Part shown: piece by piece, positions 45,864-58,940 of the stretch | Layout: the number at the start of each line of letters is the position of its first letter | Numbering within the stretch: the first letter of the stretch is position 1 | Assembly (NCBI RefSeq): GCF_029852145.1 | Contig: NC_079976.1 | Span: 5,022,001-5,086,000, forward strand | Direction: 5' to 3' | Source of the DNA: Microplitis mediator | Lineage: Eukaryota > Arthropoda > Insecta > Hymenoptera > Braconidae | Length of the DNA: 64,000 bases | Position numbers and translations under genes: made by a program | Notes under the pieces: model-generated | The model's input: only the letters and a program-made list of their open reading frames with translations | Told to the model about the DNA's origin: nothing | Databases searched by the model: none

Positions 45864-47563
45864 GTTAGTTTTTATTTTTATTTAACAAAATTAATTTTTT
45901 TTATATCGCCTCATTGGTTTAATTTAATACTTAAGTGAATATTTTTTATTTTTCAATGAGAATATAGCTGTGGTTATTTCTGTTTTTTTCTTATTTTTAT
46001 GGTAATTGTGTAGTTAATTGCGAAACGAAAGCAGATTTGACGGTGATTTTGTTGGTGAGGTATAGAACAAAATATGTATAATATAATGTGTTGTTAAAAA
46101 CAAGTAAAGTAAAAAATGGCAAAATGTTGCGTGCCAAAACTCGTTCGTTCAGGACGCACGAAAGAGACGTATAATCGTGCGTGAGCAAGGATATATGCAG
46201 GCCCAAAGTCATGCATCCGAAACGCGCGTGTTGCACTTTAACTTGCGCATCTTCAAACCGCAAGCATGCACAGCTCAAGTCTTTCTCGCTTAGACTTTTC
46301 TCCCTCTTGTAATGCACATGCTTTTATACTACAGACTGAAACTATTTTTTTATTTTTTTATTTTAAGTATTTACATATTTTTTTATATCCAGTTCATTCA
46401 CATCAAACAAAATTTTTAATTGAAACGTAAAATAATTTTACTCGAAAAATATATAATTTGAAATTTGATATTTTTACTCGAAAAATTTGACAATGGCCGG
46501 TTACAAATAAAAAATAACGAATTTTATTTATCAAAAATTAGTGAATAAAATTAGTCAAGCATATGAGAGAATGACTCGCGAATAAAAATTGTAAGCGTGA
46601 GCAGCTGCGCGGGGGATGAATTCAAAATTCTTTATGTACTTTTTTATTATGTATTCGTATTTATATGTACAAAAAAAAGTGTCTAGAAAATAGTGATAAA
46701 CGATCTGTCCGTCGGTTAGTACTCGAGAAGCTGCAGAGATCCGAGTTTTATGAACAAGTAGACGTATCAATAGTTTAAAATAGTTAGATAACCTTTCGAG
46801 CAGTTGTGTAACGTAAGGTAGAGATGATATTAAAGGACGAGTAGGTAATAAATATAAAAAATGGTTGTAAGATTGGCAAGAAGCGCCGGGTGCCGAAAAA
46901 GATTATAAGCAGTAGTTTAGTAGCACGTGCCCCATTGAGACATAGAAACCCATAGAATATAAGTCTGAACGTCGCACCCTCGCCGTAACCCAAACCTTCT
47001 CTATCTTACATTGCATATTACATTGGTAGTTTTATATATATGTATAACCAGCATCATCATCATCATTCTAAGAAGAGATCCATGACCATGCTCTATTCTT
47101 TCGGTACACCGGGTTCTTTTTTTTATCCGATTCTTCACTCACTCTTGCTTTCTTTATCTTCCCTCTATTATATTTATTTTATACATCAAGACGTTACAGT
47201 GTAAGTGTGTCTCTGATGATCTTTATTTTTTTAAAGGGCCCATACATTTTTATTTATTACACATTCAAGTCGAGGATCTCTGATCCGCACGTGCGATCTG
47301 TCTATTATTCAGCATATATTATAAATATGTATGTACTTTTATGTAAAAAAAAAATCTAGTCCCTCTAATTATTGAAATTATGATAAAATTTTTTTAAATT
47401 TCAAATTTTTCGCGCGTTAATATTTGAATTTTTCTTAATAATTATATTATTTACTTGAGACTAATTGCAAAAAAAATTATCAATATTTTTTTATCGATTT
47501 ATAGTTTATTTTACTGTTGATAAAAATCGATTTTTTTCAAAAAAAAATTTATGAAGTAAAATT
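45864..47563. other. AT-rich stretch with a CG-bearing island
   Basis: 46120-46320 is complex and CG-bearing (CGTTCGTTCAGGACGCACGA; GAAACGCGCGTG) and could be regulatory. A minus-strand frame at 45997-46317 overlaps it but has no recognised domain. 46880-47000 is also GC-richer. The rest is A/T-rich. Confidence 0.4.
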
Positions 47564-47757
47564 ATGAGTGTGAATGTAGCAGACATCAGAGAAATTTATA
47601 ATTATTAATAAATAGAGTAAATAATTAAAAAAATAAAATTTTTAAAAAATGCACATTTAAAAAATTTAAAAATTGATAAGTGCATTTTTTATAAATATTT
47701 TTTTTTTAATTATTTATAATTTTAAAATTGTCTGATGTCTGCTACATTGACACTCAT
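47564..47757. mobile_element. ~194 bp MITE (ATGTAGCAGACATCAGA family)
   Basis: Begins ATGAGTGTGAATGTAGCAGA and ends with the inverse (TCTGCTACATTGACACTCAT). The interior is A/T-rich with TGCACATTT and AAGTGCATTTTT blocks that recall the AAGTTAGC family, so the two are probably related. A truncated relative lies at about 42750-42815. Confidence 0.8.
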
Positions 47758-48330
47758 GTAAAATTGAGTATAAAAATCATGTCGAACAAAATAGTAACAA
47801 TCAATTTGTCAATTTAACAATAATGTAACATAAATCTTAGATAAAAGTATAGGTACATATATGTTTAAGAAAGTAGAGGGCGAAAAAGACCCTAATATAT
47901 AAGAAACACGCCTTTTCCGATGTACACAAAAGCTGTTGTAAGTTTAACACGTTGTAGCGGGTGGTGTGTATCGACTTTTATCTTCGGCAGCTTTTGGCTA
48001 CTAAGATCGTTACATGGGTTTTTATAATAAAATAACAACAACAGCTATAACAACAACAACTGAATGACCACCCGCCACTGTTTGGTCTATTTAACGATTC
48101 GATGGATAATAGCTCGTGTGCACGCCTGACAAGCTGATGGTCAGTTTGTCCGAAAGACATTTTTCATTCTCTAAACTCGAAAAAATAATAATAACAATGT
48201 TAAGAAGATGAATATATTTGTCTATAATCTATAGGCTTATATTTGCCATTCAAATAACTGGACTATCTTTTTTAAATAATAAATTAAATCATAGAGTTAA
48301 ATAAAATGTTTCAGATGATTAATTAGATTT
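47758..48330. other. Mixed non-coding stretch
   Basis: A CAACAA-type run lies at 48026-48060. A minus-strand frame at 47978-48160 is unrecognised. Otherwise A/T-rich. Confidence 0.45.
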
Positions 48331-48560
48331 TTTTATAAGACCACAGGGGGCGTTTTTATTCACGTGAGTCCTGCTTCAACTCGAAAAAAAAAAAAGTTGA
48401 ATTACAATGAGTGCCTGATGTTACTCCCCACGAGTCTCTGCGTGATTTTAATTCCAGCGCAGCACTCATTTGCACGTGTGTGTAATGTAAGATTCGATTA
48501 TTATTTCTGACTCGAATCACGGTATTGGCATATATTAAAAAAAAAAATATATATATATTT
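48331..48560. promoter_or_regulatory. Island with CTCF-like and E-box motifs
   Basis: CCACAGGGGGCG at 48341-48352 resembles the CTCF core. CACGTGAG lies nearby at about 48361 and another CACGTG at about 48474. The inverted AACTC/GAGTT-type pair around a poly-A run at 48378-48402 could form a small hairpin. Motif-level evidence only. Confidence 0.3.
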
Positions 48561-51140
48561 CGTACGTTAATATACGGTGTGTATAACTCCCCCTCGCTTA
48601 ATGTTAGTTTTTTTTTTCTCTTTATCTTTTATTATTATTTTTTTCATTCATCTTTTATATAACGGTCTTAGTGTCGTCCGAGAGGGCAAAGGTACGGCCG
48701 TTGCACGAGGGATCTTTATGTAAGATCTACCTGGATTTCTTTTTCTCTCTCTCCTTCTTCTTCCTTCTCGATCCCTTATTCAACCTTCAGTTCATTTTTT
48801 CTTTTAGCACACGCCCTTGACACCGAGGGTGCCTGTGGTTTTCTCTCGATGTTTTTTTTTCTTTTTATCATCATACTCACAATTCTCTATTCGACCCAGT
48901 TGCAGATAAATCTCCAAGGTGTCGAGAGGTCATCAAGTAGCCTAATTTATTACTTCAAATTAACTTAGTGTGCTTTGAAAAAATATATATGTATATATTT
49001 GACTTGTTTAAATTTCTTATTTAAAACAAACAATTTTAAAAAAGTCAAATAAATTTTTTTTTTAATTTCTGCGAAGGTATACCTGACTACATAGACATAA
49101 CGGTCTTAGAAAATTTTTTTTTCTCTTATTTATACTCAGCTAAAGACTTTACCATCATCAGACTGTCCCATATGATACCACGACGGACAACGGGTTATAT
49201 TAGTAGTCTCTATACAAGTATATAGTTTTACGCACATGATACGTCTTAGTCTGGCGACATAGAGAGTTAATGGCTGACACACTACAGAGAAGTTTACTTT
49301 TTTCTTCATAGATATATATGTATATATATACCACTGAACGGTGCAGCAACTAGAATGTTATCTTTTTTGTTAAAGTAAAGGCGGGGTAAAATAGTACTGT
49401 CTTTTTCTATCGATATCTCCCAACTACGTCAATTCATTTAAAAGTGCCGCCAATCAATTGGTCTCACCTAGACCAATCATTCGTTCTCGCTATCACTTTA
49501 CTCTCAATATATATATATACAGACAGATGAACCGTATACTTTTTTTTATTGTAACCACATATATATGTTTCATTAATATTCACGTGGGTGTTGGCATGTC
49601 ATGATATTAAAAATAGTTAAAATTACATGTTTCATTAGAGCGTATACTTTTTTGTTGTTAAATCCCTCTGTAGGTTTTTCATTTGATTTTTTTTTTAACT
49701 CTTCGTTATCTTGTCTTTTTTTTTTTTTTCATTTAATTAAAATTGTTTTTTACTGACGATGATGACGAGTATTCAGCGCCGGCGTCTCGAGGTCGGTTGC
49801 TCGATTTTGTAGAAGGGGAAAATCCTAATGAGCTACTCGTTCTCTCCCTCTATATCTGCCTCTGCCTCTACCTCTACCTCTACCTCTGCCTATAACTTTA
49901 CATTATGTTATGTTACTTCCATCAAGAACATATATATATTTATATACCTATATCTATATATATATGTATACTCGTCGAGTAAACGAGCAGGTGCCTCTGG
50001 TATGCGCCCCGCCTACGCTTTCCACTTGCCTCTTCGTGCTGACGTTTAGTTGCCGCCGATGCCGCGCGCTTATTCTTTTTTATTCTTCATCGTCCATCGT
50101 CTTGTTTCTTTTCACGTTTTTTATATATATACACACACATATACGTCTATATATATGTATATATATATTCTTTACTTGGTTCTTCACCGACAACCGTAAA
50201 TTTACCAACGACCTCCATTCGATGCGCCGGTACAATCAAACGACCGTATTATCATTACCTTTTTTTAATGCTTACACAATTTTTTTTTAATGAAAACGAT
50301 AAAAAATGTATGTTATAAAGCATGTTTAATGGATTACAAATTTTTATAAATTTAAGGGGAATTAATTCAATCTTTGTAACAATAATGATAAATCGAAACA
50401 TGAGAGATAAAGTCGAAAAAATAAAAATATTTATGGGTGAGATTTTTATATAAAACTGTGGGATTCCGGGTTGGAATTGTTGAAGTTTTTACGAGGAAAA
50501 TTTGAATTTATGGGATTGAGTGTCGAAAGATTTTATATTACCGTTGCATCTAAAAAATTTTATGGATAAAAAAGGTGGAAATTATTATTTTTTTTTTTCC
50601 AATGAATTATTTGGATGGTTTTCTTAATGGAAGATTATTTTTTAAAAATTTTTTTATTTATTCGTGACATGTTTATTAACAATGATGACAGTTTTATAGA
50701 TATAAATATTACCAAACAAATTAGTATATCGTCTTTTTATTTTAATTAATTATTTTTATAATCAATGGCCAATAAATTATATTTTTTTAAGGTAATTAAA
50801 ATATTTTGATATAGATGTTTAAAAATTAAAACTCACTCGGTAAAAAAAAATATTGAAAGAAAAAAATTTTTCAAGCTTCTGAAATGGAGCAAAAATTTTT
50901 TTTGAAATCATGTTACAAATTTTCCACATGATTATAATTTAAAATTTGGGATTAAAAAAATTTCAGTCATTTTTTAAAAATCCACGGATTTCAAGCTCGC
51001 AATTTTTTTTTTTATTTTCATGCCCGAGTATTTTAATTAAAATAAATTTTTAGTGATTAAAAAATCAATGAGAAAATAATTTTTGTAAAAAAAATATTTT
51101 TAATTTTAATCTTTTTTACCATAATATTTTTTTACTGTTA
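48561..51140. other. AT-rich stretch with microsatellites
   Basis: Contains pyrimidine-rich sequence at 48735-48800 and TA runs near 48550, 49312-49330, 49508-49520, 49930-49970 and 50120-50170. A (CTCTACC)n-type run lies at 49853-49890. CG-richer patches lie at 48665-48720, 49770-49800 and 50030-50070. Open frames across the microsatellites are not genes. Confidence 0.45.
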
Positions 51141-51480
51141 CCTCAAGTGGAAAGGTCGGACGACGGCCTACGTGGACACAAACAAAAGCCAAGCCAGTAT
51201 AATAATGAGAATAAAAAAAGGGTAAAAAGTACTATACACACATACATATCTTATAAAAAAGGCACACGCGCTGTTGCGTTGAGATTTAAAGTAAATACGG
51301 CGGCACGTAGGCGGTATCTACGTGCGCCTAGTAAAGTCGTCTCGAGTCGTAAATTGAAATTGCTCACGTGCATTTGCTTTAGCTCGGTAACCTCTTCCTC
51401 AAGTCTGTACATCAGCTCGAGTAGATCTTACTTCTTCTCCAGCTTCTTCTTTTTCTTATTCAAGTCTTCGTAGAATAACA
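51141..51480. promoter_or_regulatory. CG-bearing island, candidate regulatory segment
   Basis: GGTCGGACGACGGCCTACG, GGCACACGCGCTG and ACGGCGGCACGTAGGCGG lie within about 150 bp, followed by CTTCTTC-type sequence. The + strand frame 51147-51473 is open throughout but turns Ser/Phe low-complexity and has no recognised domain. Confidence 0.25.
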
Positions 51481-54400
51481 TATATACTTACACATACATT
51501 CGCACTACTCCACATATATTTCCTCTTGCTTCCTCATATATATATCTTATATACATAACATCATGCATCGCACAAGTGTTTATCCAACCATATCCTTGAG
51601 AAGGTCTCAGAAGGTCGTTGCGTTTATCGATCAGGGTTAAGCGGATGAAATAATCCCAAAAGAACGATACGAATATTGTTTTTTTTTCGTGATATCGACA
51701 TTTAGACTTTTGGAGTTAAAGTATAAAAATAATAAAAAATTTAAACACAGATTGATCGATGATGAAACTAAGCAAATAGTGTACGATGGCAGATGCCGTT
51801 AAAGTCCCCTAAGATCTTATATGTACATACATACCTATATATATATATATATGTACATACATATATGAAAGAGAGAGCACGTGGGCAAGATCAAACAGCT
51901 GGATCATCTCGGGCGTGTGCGCGCCTTCGGGCGAATAAGGACCTCTTTCTTGCGGCCAAAGGTGCTCTGTACTCTATACCCAGGTGCTGCGGGTTTCCTT
52001 TAGGATCACCACGATATGTCCCAATGTAGGAGGGTACTCTACATACTGAATCTTACATACTGTACATACATACATAAATGTCTTTAGTGTCCAATTTAAT
52101 TCAACGTACGTCGTACGCATTGCACAGGATGTCCGGCCCGCATATGTGTCGTTTTCATTTTTATACTCATACCCATACCCATCGATTTTTTATTTTATTA
52201 TTGATTAAAATATATTACACGCTGAAAATGTTCAACAGCTTGCCTTTTATTACCGTCTAGTATATATTTTATATGGGTCTTAATAATATACATATGGAGG
52301 TATTTGATATGATAGACATTTATAATAATTACGGTGATGATGTTTTAGGAATAAATAATTTTGAAACAAAAATTTTTTAAGTGACCGACTATGACTTTTA
52401 TAATTTTATAAGCTTGTTAAAATTAATCATCATGATAATGTTGTTATATTTTAATTTAAATGTTGGTTCTATAATAAGTCTAAAGCAGTATCATTGTTAT
52501 TATTTTAAAGGTATAGCCGGTTGATTGTGTCAAGCCCACGTATCAATTTGTTATAATTATGTGTTAGCTATTGTATGCTGCAAGAATTATTATATACACA
52601 TATACATAAATATATGATACGTTGGTTAAACATCGTCTTGGCTTACTTAATTAAACTAATATAGACGGGATATATATTGATATTAATGATGATGACACTA
52701 TTTGATAAGCAATTAATTGCTGAGTGTTTTATTTATTTTTTAATTATTTATTTATTTATATTTATATGTGTTAAATATAAATAGATATCGCCACAGAGGC
52801 GCGTTCAAATAGTACGGACATGCTGATGTTTACTGAGTGGCTCTCGCCAAACTCGAGATAACAGACTTTAGTAACCACGGAAGTATATATAAGCTGTAGG
52901 CTACATTATCTATTTAATATATATGTAGAAAATTTTTTTTGTTTGCTAATCTTTTCTATTCATTTTTGTTTACACTCGTCTTTATTTCTTGCGATGACGA
53001 AAAATTGTCTTTCGATTCAATGAAAGTTCAAACAATTTTGATATTTTCGGGTCGCATAGAATTCTAAAGTAAACATGCGTATGTGTACATGATTTATAGC
53101 ATAAATTGTCCTAAAATTGAGTAAACTTTACTGCGGTTTATTATCAAATAAATAGACCGATTGCGATTCTGATGCCGTATGTAGTAATAAAAGTAAACAG
53201 CTATTGATATAAATTTTAGTTGGATTGCTAACGTTTGTCGAAGCTTAATTTTTAATGGTGTAATTATTTTTTTCTTGGTGATTTGATTTATTTATTGGGG
53301 TTGGTGTACATGGAGAGAATCATATAAAATTTTACGATGGTTTTAAGTAAACTGCGGGGTCAGGATTAACAATTACTCTTCTGTTTCCAAATATTGTTCG
53401 GTTATGGACCGAAAAGAATTCAATTCAAATTTTCAAACAATAAAAAGTCAAAATGCAACACAAAGTATTTGTTTTTGGCACAGGTTTTACTTCAAGTTCT
53501 AGAGTTTTCACAAAAAATTCTCTCGTGTATAAATATTTGATAATCTGACTGATAATCAGTACAGGCTCTTTGATGATTTACTGACCATTGAGTTTTCTGA
53601 ATTCTCTTTACTTACTTTTGCACAGCACGTTTTGGCTCGTCATTGAGGGATTCGGTTAGAAGAAGTAGTAGATCAAGATCTCTTTTTTTCTGACTTTTCA
53701 CTTGTCTCAATTTTCAGTTCATTCATTATTTCTATTTCCTCTAGTGCCTTTACACAGTCAAGTACATAAATTAGACACTCTTTTTCCCAGCATACGTTAC
53801 CTAAATTATCTATAGGTTTTGACAGTCAGCATTTTTATTTTTCACAGTTTTTATTTTTCTACTGCCTATTAATTTTTGCTACTCAATATGTGAAAATAAC
53901 GTTATTGAATCGTTAAACTCTCTATTAGTTAATGAAATCTCTTAAAAAATAGTGTAGCTGTTTAAATAAAAAAATACTTTCAAGATTGTCCTTAATAGTG
54001 AATTTTAGTGTCATCGGACGATTTTTATCGGTCAAGTATCAGCTTCAACAAAAATTTCACTCACTGGATGTATCATTTCGTCCTCAATGCGAATAACAGA
54101 AGTTCAAAATTAGGATTATAATATAATTTTATTTTTGTTCATTACTGAGAATAAAATTAATTTATTATTTTATTATCATCGCGATTCCATATTATTTAAT
54201 ACTTTTAATGAGTTTATGAAATTTTATCAGTTTTTTTGACATTTCATTTAATAATTAGAATTTTCATAACAACAAGTTTTACCTTAACGATAAAAAATTC
54301 ATCAGAATTAAATTTTAATTTTACCACTGGAATTAAATTAATTGAAATACATTTTATTATGTATGTCTATATACTTTATAAATTTATACAACCATTTTAG

Positions 54401-55330
54401 CTTCCAACGTTTTCTGAACAATTATTAAAATATTTAATTAATTATGATCATTTAATATTTCGTCTGAAATATTTTATTAAAAAATATAACCCATTACAGT
54501 TCATCAATTATTACTAATATATATTTATACATATATACAATTTATATGTTACTTTATTAATTTATTACTTGTTTCCTTTTTGTAAAAAGCTTATTCTCAA
54601 ATATATAAATTTATATATCTATATAAATATATAAATATATAAAAAAATATACAAATCCCCTTGAGTAAAAATGATTAAATATATAAATAAATTACAATTG
54701 AATTAAATGCTCTACTTTCTTATCGGTAATTTTTAATATATATTTTAAATATATAATAAAGCTTTCAAGCACAATAAAATATTCAAAATATGATTTTCAT
54801 TTACTATTTATAACTCTGGTTCATAGAAGTAAAATTTATATTTTAATCAATTACTCAATCAAGACTAATGTAAATATAAAAAATTCAATATAATTTTGAA
54901 ATTCAAAGTTCAATTTTAATTCGGAGTAAAAAAAAATAATCGGCTTCATTCAAAAAATTATATATTTATATATCACTCTTTATAAAATTTATCTCGATAT
55001 TTTTCGTCTCATCAAATATATACTAAAAAATTTCAAGTCCTGTTATTACACATTTCCAAATTGTATTTTTACATTCACTCAAATATTTATTTAATTGAAA
55101 AACAAAAAGTCTTTATTATTAAAACACCTAATCAATGATAAAGTAAAAATAAGAAATGTTTTTTCAGTTATTATTTAAAATCCATAACAAGAATTTAATC
55201 ATTTTTACACAAAATAAATTACCAAAAACATGTTAAATTATTTTGAAACAACAGAATTATCATAAAAAAATAAAATTACAATAACAATTAAATATCAATT
55301 TAAAAAGAAACATAAAATAATAATTCGCGT
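51481..55330. other. Long AT-rich non-coding stretch
   Basis: TA/TACA microsatellites lie at 51820-51865. A GC-richer patch at 51870-52020 has an unrecognised + strand frame. From 52260 to 55330 the sequence is strongly A/T-rich with no gene, repeat family or clear motif recognised, apart from slightly more complex DNA near 53300-53850. Confidence 0.45.
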
Positions 55331-55640
55331 TATAATTTGTTCGAGAATAAAAATGGTAGGGAGGGTAGGGAAGTATAGAGGCGTGGCCGTGAATACGTCG
55401 GTATAACGAATAACCGGGTCGGTGTTCGTGCGCCCACCTCGTGCCTACTGATGACCGTACTAAGGCTACTCGATACATATTCCCCCTTATTTCCACCCAT
55501 CTCTCACTCTTACTCCCAGTATCTTTTATCCACCACGGGGGTGTACTGCCAGTGGAGGTGGTGGTGAAGGTGGAGGAAGTCGCGGTGCCCGCGAATCTTG
55601 TAGTAGGGATACACGGTAACAATCACGCAACACTACCACA
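55331..55640. promoter_or_regulatory. GC-rich island, candidate promoter or enhancer
   Basis: Sharp contrast with A/T-rich flanks. Includes GGTAGGGAGGGTAGGG (55355-55370, a near G-quadruplex), GAGGCGTGGCCGTG (Sp/KLF-type), GGTGGTGAAGGTGGAGG and several CG dinucleotides. Open frames on both strands lack recognised domains. Regulatory function is inference. Confidence 0.3.
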
Positions 55641-56050
55641 TATCGTCTAGTCATCTTCCCCTACATATGTACATACTACATATCATCATCAATACTATCA
55701 TCCATACCCATAAAATCTCCACATACATATACATTTTCCATCAGTAGTTGTCTATTATACCTCTACCTCTACTTCTACTTTTCTTTTACTCATACATTTT
55801 ATTGCATACTATCATATGTAGTTGCAGTTATCCTACTCATCTACTACTACTACTACTACTACTAATACAATCATATGTTAGTAGTAAAGTTTGTAATAAA
55901 GTGGGGGGTTCCGGTATTGTGTGGGATGTCGCGACTGCAGTGTCATGTGTGTTCCTATACCGCGACTAACTATACTTTTAGTTGTTCCTCGTATAGTTGT
56001 TTGAACACGCGGTAGTATACATATATATATATATATGAAATACAACAATA
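55641..56050. other. Stretch with CTA and TA microsatellites
   Basis: (CTA)n lies at about 55840-55864 and a (TA)n run at about 56018-56036. No gene is seen. Confidence 0.5.
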
Positions 56051-57048
56051 CTACAGATGGAGTGGAGTTGTAGAGTAGTAGGGACAAGAAGGGGAATGAC
56101 GAGAGTTGTTGAGGTAGAGTAGAGGAGGGAAGTCGACGGCGCCCGAAGGTGAAACTCGCGAACCACCCGCCGACTATTCCGGGCCAAGCAGTCGGCGCGA
56201 GACTGCGCTACTGGAAACACTGTCTTCTCTGTGTTTCACATCATCATTATTATTATTATTATAACAATTATTATTATTTAAAAAAAATATATATATATAT
56301 ATAAATAATAATATACACACACGCTCTTATCTCCTCACTGTGCATAAAGATACGAATTTTTAAATTTAAGACTTTATTTAAATTTAAAAACCAAGTGAGT
56401 GAGAAATTTTTTTAGTGAATAAATATTTATTTATTATTTTAAATTTAAAAAGTTTGCTCAATAAATAATTGAACGCTTGATGATTTAAGTGTTAAAGAGC
56501 TTTTATTTATAACGATAATAATTTATAATATTATTGTTGTTTAAAAATAACTCGTACTTAAGTACTGAGGTGAAATAATAAATTTATAAAAAATTGACCG
56601 ACGGAGTGGATGAGGATTATTTGGTATTCCGGTGTCGGTACAAGTGCAATTTAAAAAGTGATGGACTAATTCCAAGTAGATCGCAGATTATAAATAAATA
56701 ATAAATACTAATATATATGTACACATATATATTTGTGAAACGATCAAGTAAATAAAAATTTTATTATTTACTTGAGTTACATACTTTTTTTTTTTTTTTT
56801 TTTTTCACTCTTATCATCGCCGTCCTCGTCTCAATTCAGAGGCTACTTGCTGTGATAAACGAGAGGAATATCGTGCCGTGATTTTAAGTCTTACATCAAA
56901 CAACAAAATAAAATATAAATTATAAATAACTAATAATAAAAAAAAATATAATAATAGTGACGGCAAGAGTTTTAATATTAGCAGTGAGGTTCAATTAATC
57001 ACGCACGGATGCTACGCACGAGCACGAGCCACTAACAAATTCCACCGG
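56051..57048 (+). other. Candidate promoter and non-coding first exon
   Basis: A CG-rich block at 56130-56225 (GACGGCGCCCGAAGG; CAGTCGGCGCGAGACTGCGC) is promoter-like. Downstream sequence is A/T-rich with interrupted short frames, including a 21-T run at 56785-56805, and ends in a CG-bearing segment with CCACCGG|GTAAGG (donor at 57049). Only the last part (about 56820-57048) may be exon, because the T run could precede an internal exon. Orientation and donor agree with the other two candidates at 29417 and 45863. Confidence 0.3.
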
Positions 57049-57847
57049 GTAAGGAGTAATGAAAATTAAATATTAACTATTTTACAATAAATTATTGACA
57101 ACGCGTTGCCACTGCAATCTAGGTCACGTTTGCTATTTTTCCTCAAACGCTTAAAATAAAATTAAAAAAAAAAAAAGTAAATCGATAGAACTAAAACTTT
57201 TATTTTACTTCTATTAAAAATCTCCAAAGATCCAGTTGATTGAAATAAAAACGAGTTATTTATGATCACATGACATCAATACTCCGATAATCGTTCTCGC
57301 GTTTTGATCACGTGTATGCGAGGGTGTATTTTTTCTCACTACTCTATTTTTTTACTCCCTCTATATATATTTAAAATTATAAAAATTCGATAAAGTATAC
57401 AGAGTGGGATATAGGTAAGTGTATCGAAGCGTCGTGATGTGTTGAGCGACGGAAGTGGAGCATATACAGATTCTTTATGTGATGTTAGTTTGAGTAAACG
57501 GCTACATTAAGCGTGACGGCGATTAGATACTAAAGTAAAAGAAGACCCTTTACTTGCTGTTATTAGAATATATTCACGCTTATGTTATATCGCACCTATA
57601 GTGTGATTTCTACAGGTATTTTATATCACATCCATCTATTACATACATACGTACATTTATATATATGACAATAAACGCGTGGACACCTTTACGGTTAGCG
57701 AACACAACGCGTGCCGAGCGTGACGCTCGGTTTCGCCTTTTAACCCTTTGACACTAGTGTTACTACCTTACTACTATACCTCTTTTACTTCTCTCTCATT
57801 TTTTTTCCCTCAATGCAAACATTCACTCAGCATTTATACTATTTTAT
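57049..57847. other. Mixed non-coding stretch
   Basis: 57275-57330 has TCTCGCGTTTTGATCACGTG. 57415-57520 and 57670-57745 contain further CG dinucleotides (ACACAACGCGTGCCGAGCG). A regulatory role is possible. No gene is supported. Confidence 0.4.
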
Positions 57848-58638
57848 ATGAAACTGAAGTTAGCCGAGGTTTAATAATTTTTGGATTTAATTTTCATAGC
57901 AATAAATTAAAAAAAAAAAAATATTTGAATAAAATGCATTTGTAGTTTTTTAAATTTTCTACATGTGTATTTTTTTAGTTAATTTTTTTTTTTAAATTAA
58001 ATCGTTGAAAAACAAATTCAAAAATTGTTAATCATCCGTTAACTTCAGGATCATAGTTAGCCGACGTCTAATAATTTTTGGATTTTTTTTTAAACAGTAA
58101 ATTATAAAAAAAAAATTATTTGGAAAAATTGCACCTGAAGTTCTTTAAATTTTCTACATGTGCATTTTCTTAGTTTAATTTTTTTTTTTAATTCAATCGT
58201 TCGAAAACAAATCCAAAAATTGTTAATTGCCCGCTAACTTCATGATACTGAAGGTAGCAAACGTCTAATAATTTTTAGATTTTTTTTAAACAGTAAATTA
58301 TAAAAAAAAAAAATATTTGGAAAAATTGCACCTGAAGTTCTTTAAATTTTCTACATGTGCATTTTTTTAGTTTATTTTTTTTTTTTAATTAAATTGTCGA
58401 AAAAGAAATCCGAAAATTCTTAATTGTCCGTTAACTTCAGAATCACAGTTAGCAGACGTCTAATAACTTTTGATTTTTTTTTTTAAACAGTAAATTATAA
58501 AAAAAAAATATTTGGAAAAATTGCACCTGAAGTTTTTAAAATTTTCTACATGTGCATTTTTTAGTTTATTTTTTTTTTTCATTAAATCGTTGAAATAAAA
58601 ATCTAAAATTACTAATCGTCTGCTAACTTCAGAATCAT
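57848..58638 (+). repeat. Four-unit head-to-tail array of a ~200 bp MITE (array 1)
   Basis: Units at 57848-58054, 58055-58246, about 58242-58445 and 58446-58638. Each unit keeps the family order: GTTAGCCGAnGTCTAATAAT, A-run, ATTTGGAAAAATTGCACC, TTCTACATGTGCATTTTT, T-run, then inverted CCGTTAACTTCAGGATCA. Units are themselves inverted repeats. At junctions the terminal CTTCAGGATCAT of one unit runs straight into AGTTAGC or ATACTGAAG of the next, so the ATGATACTGA/TCAGGATCAT ends are shared or lost and no spacer remains. Confidence 0.9.
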
Positions 58639-58940
58639 TTAATTTTTACTATATATCATCATCACGCAATTAAATGACATTTATTTTAATAAATCTCATT
58701 GCATAATAACAGAACAATAAAAAATATAAAATTTTTACTTCAATTATTGCTTAATATTATTTTAAGACACCATAATAAAAGTGAAAAGGTTTCACGATGA
58801 TAAATAAGTAAGAATTATGATAATGTATAAAAAGAAGCGATAAATACAATTGAATAGTTATAATATGTATGTATGTATGTAAAAGAATTTAAAATGTGGT
58901 GATGCGTACATGAAAGTTGCACACGTCTTGTGTGTCGTAT
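58639..58940. other. AT-rich stretch
   Basis: A short (GTAT)n run lies at about 58865-58880. Nothing else is recognised. Confidence 0.5.

Noticed and set aside
55355..55370. GGTAGGGAGGGTAGGG as a G-quadruplex or telomere-like repeat
   Set aside because: The first run has only two G residues and the sequence is not an insect TTAGG array. Mentioned only within the island description.
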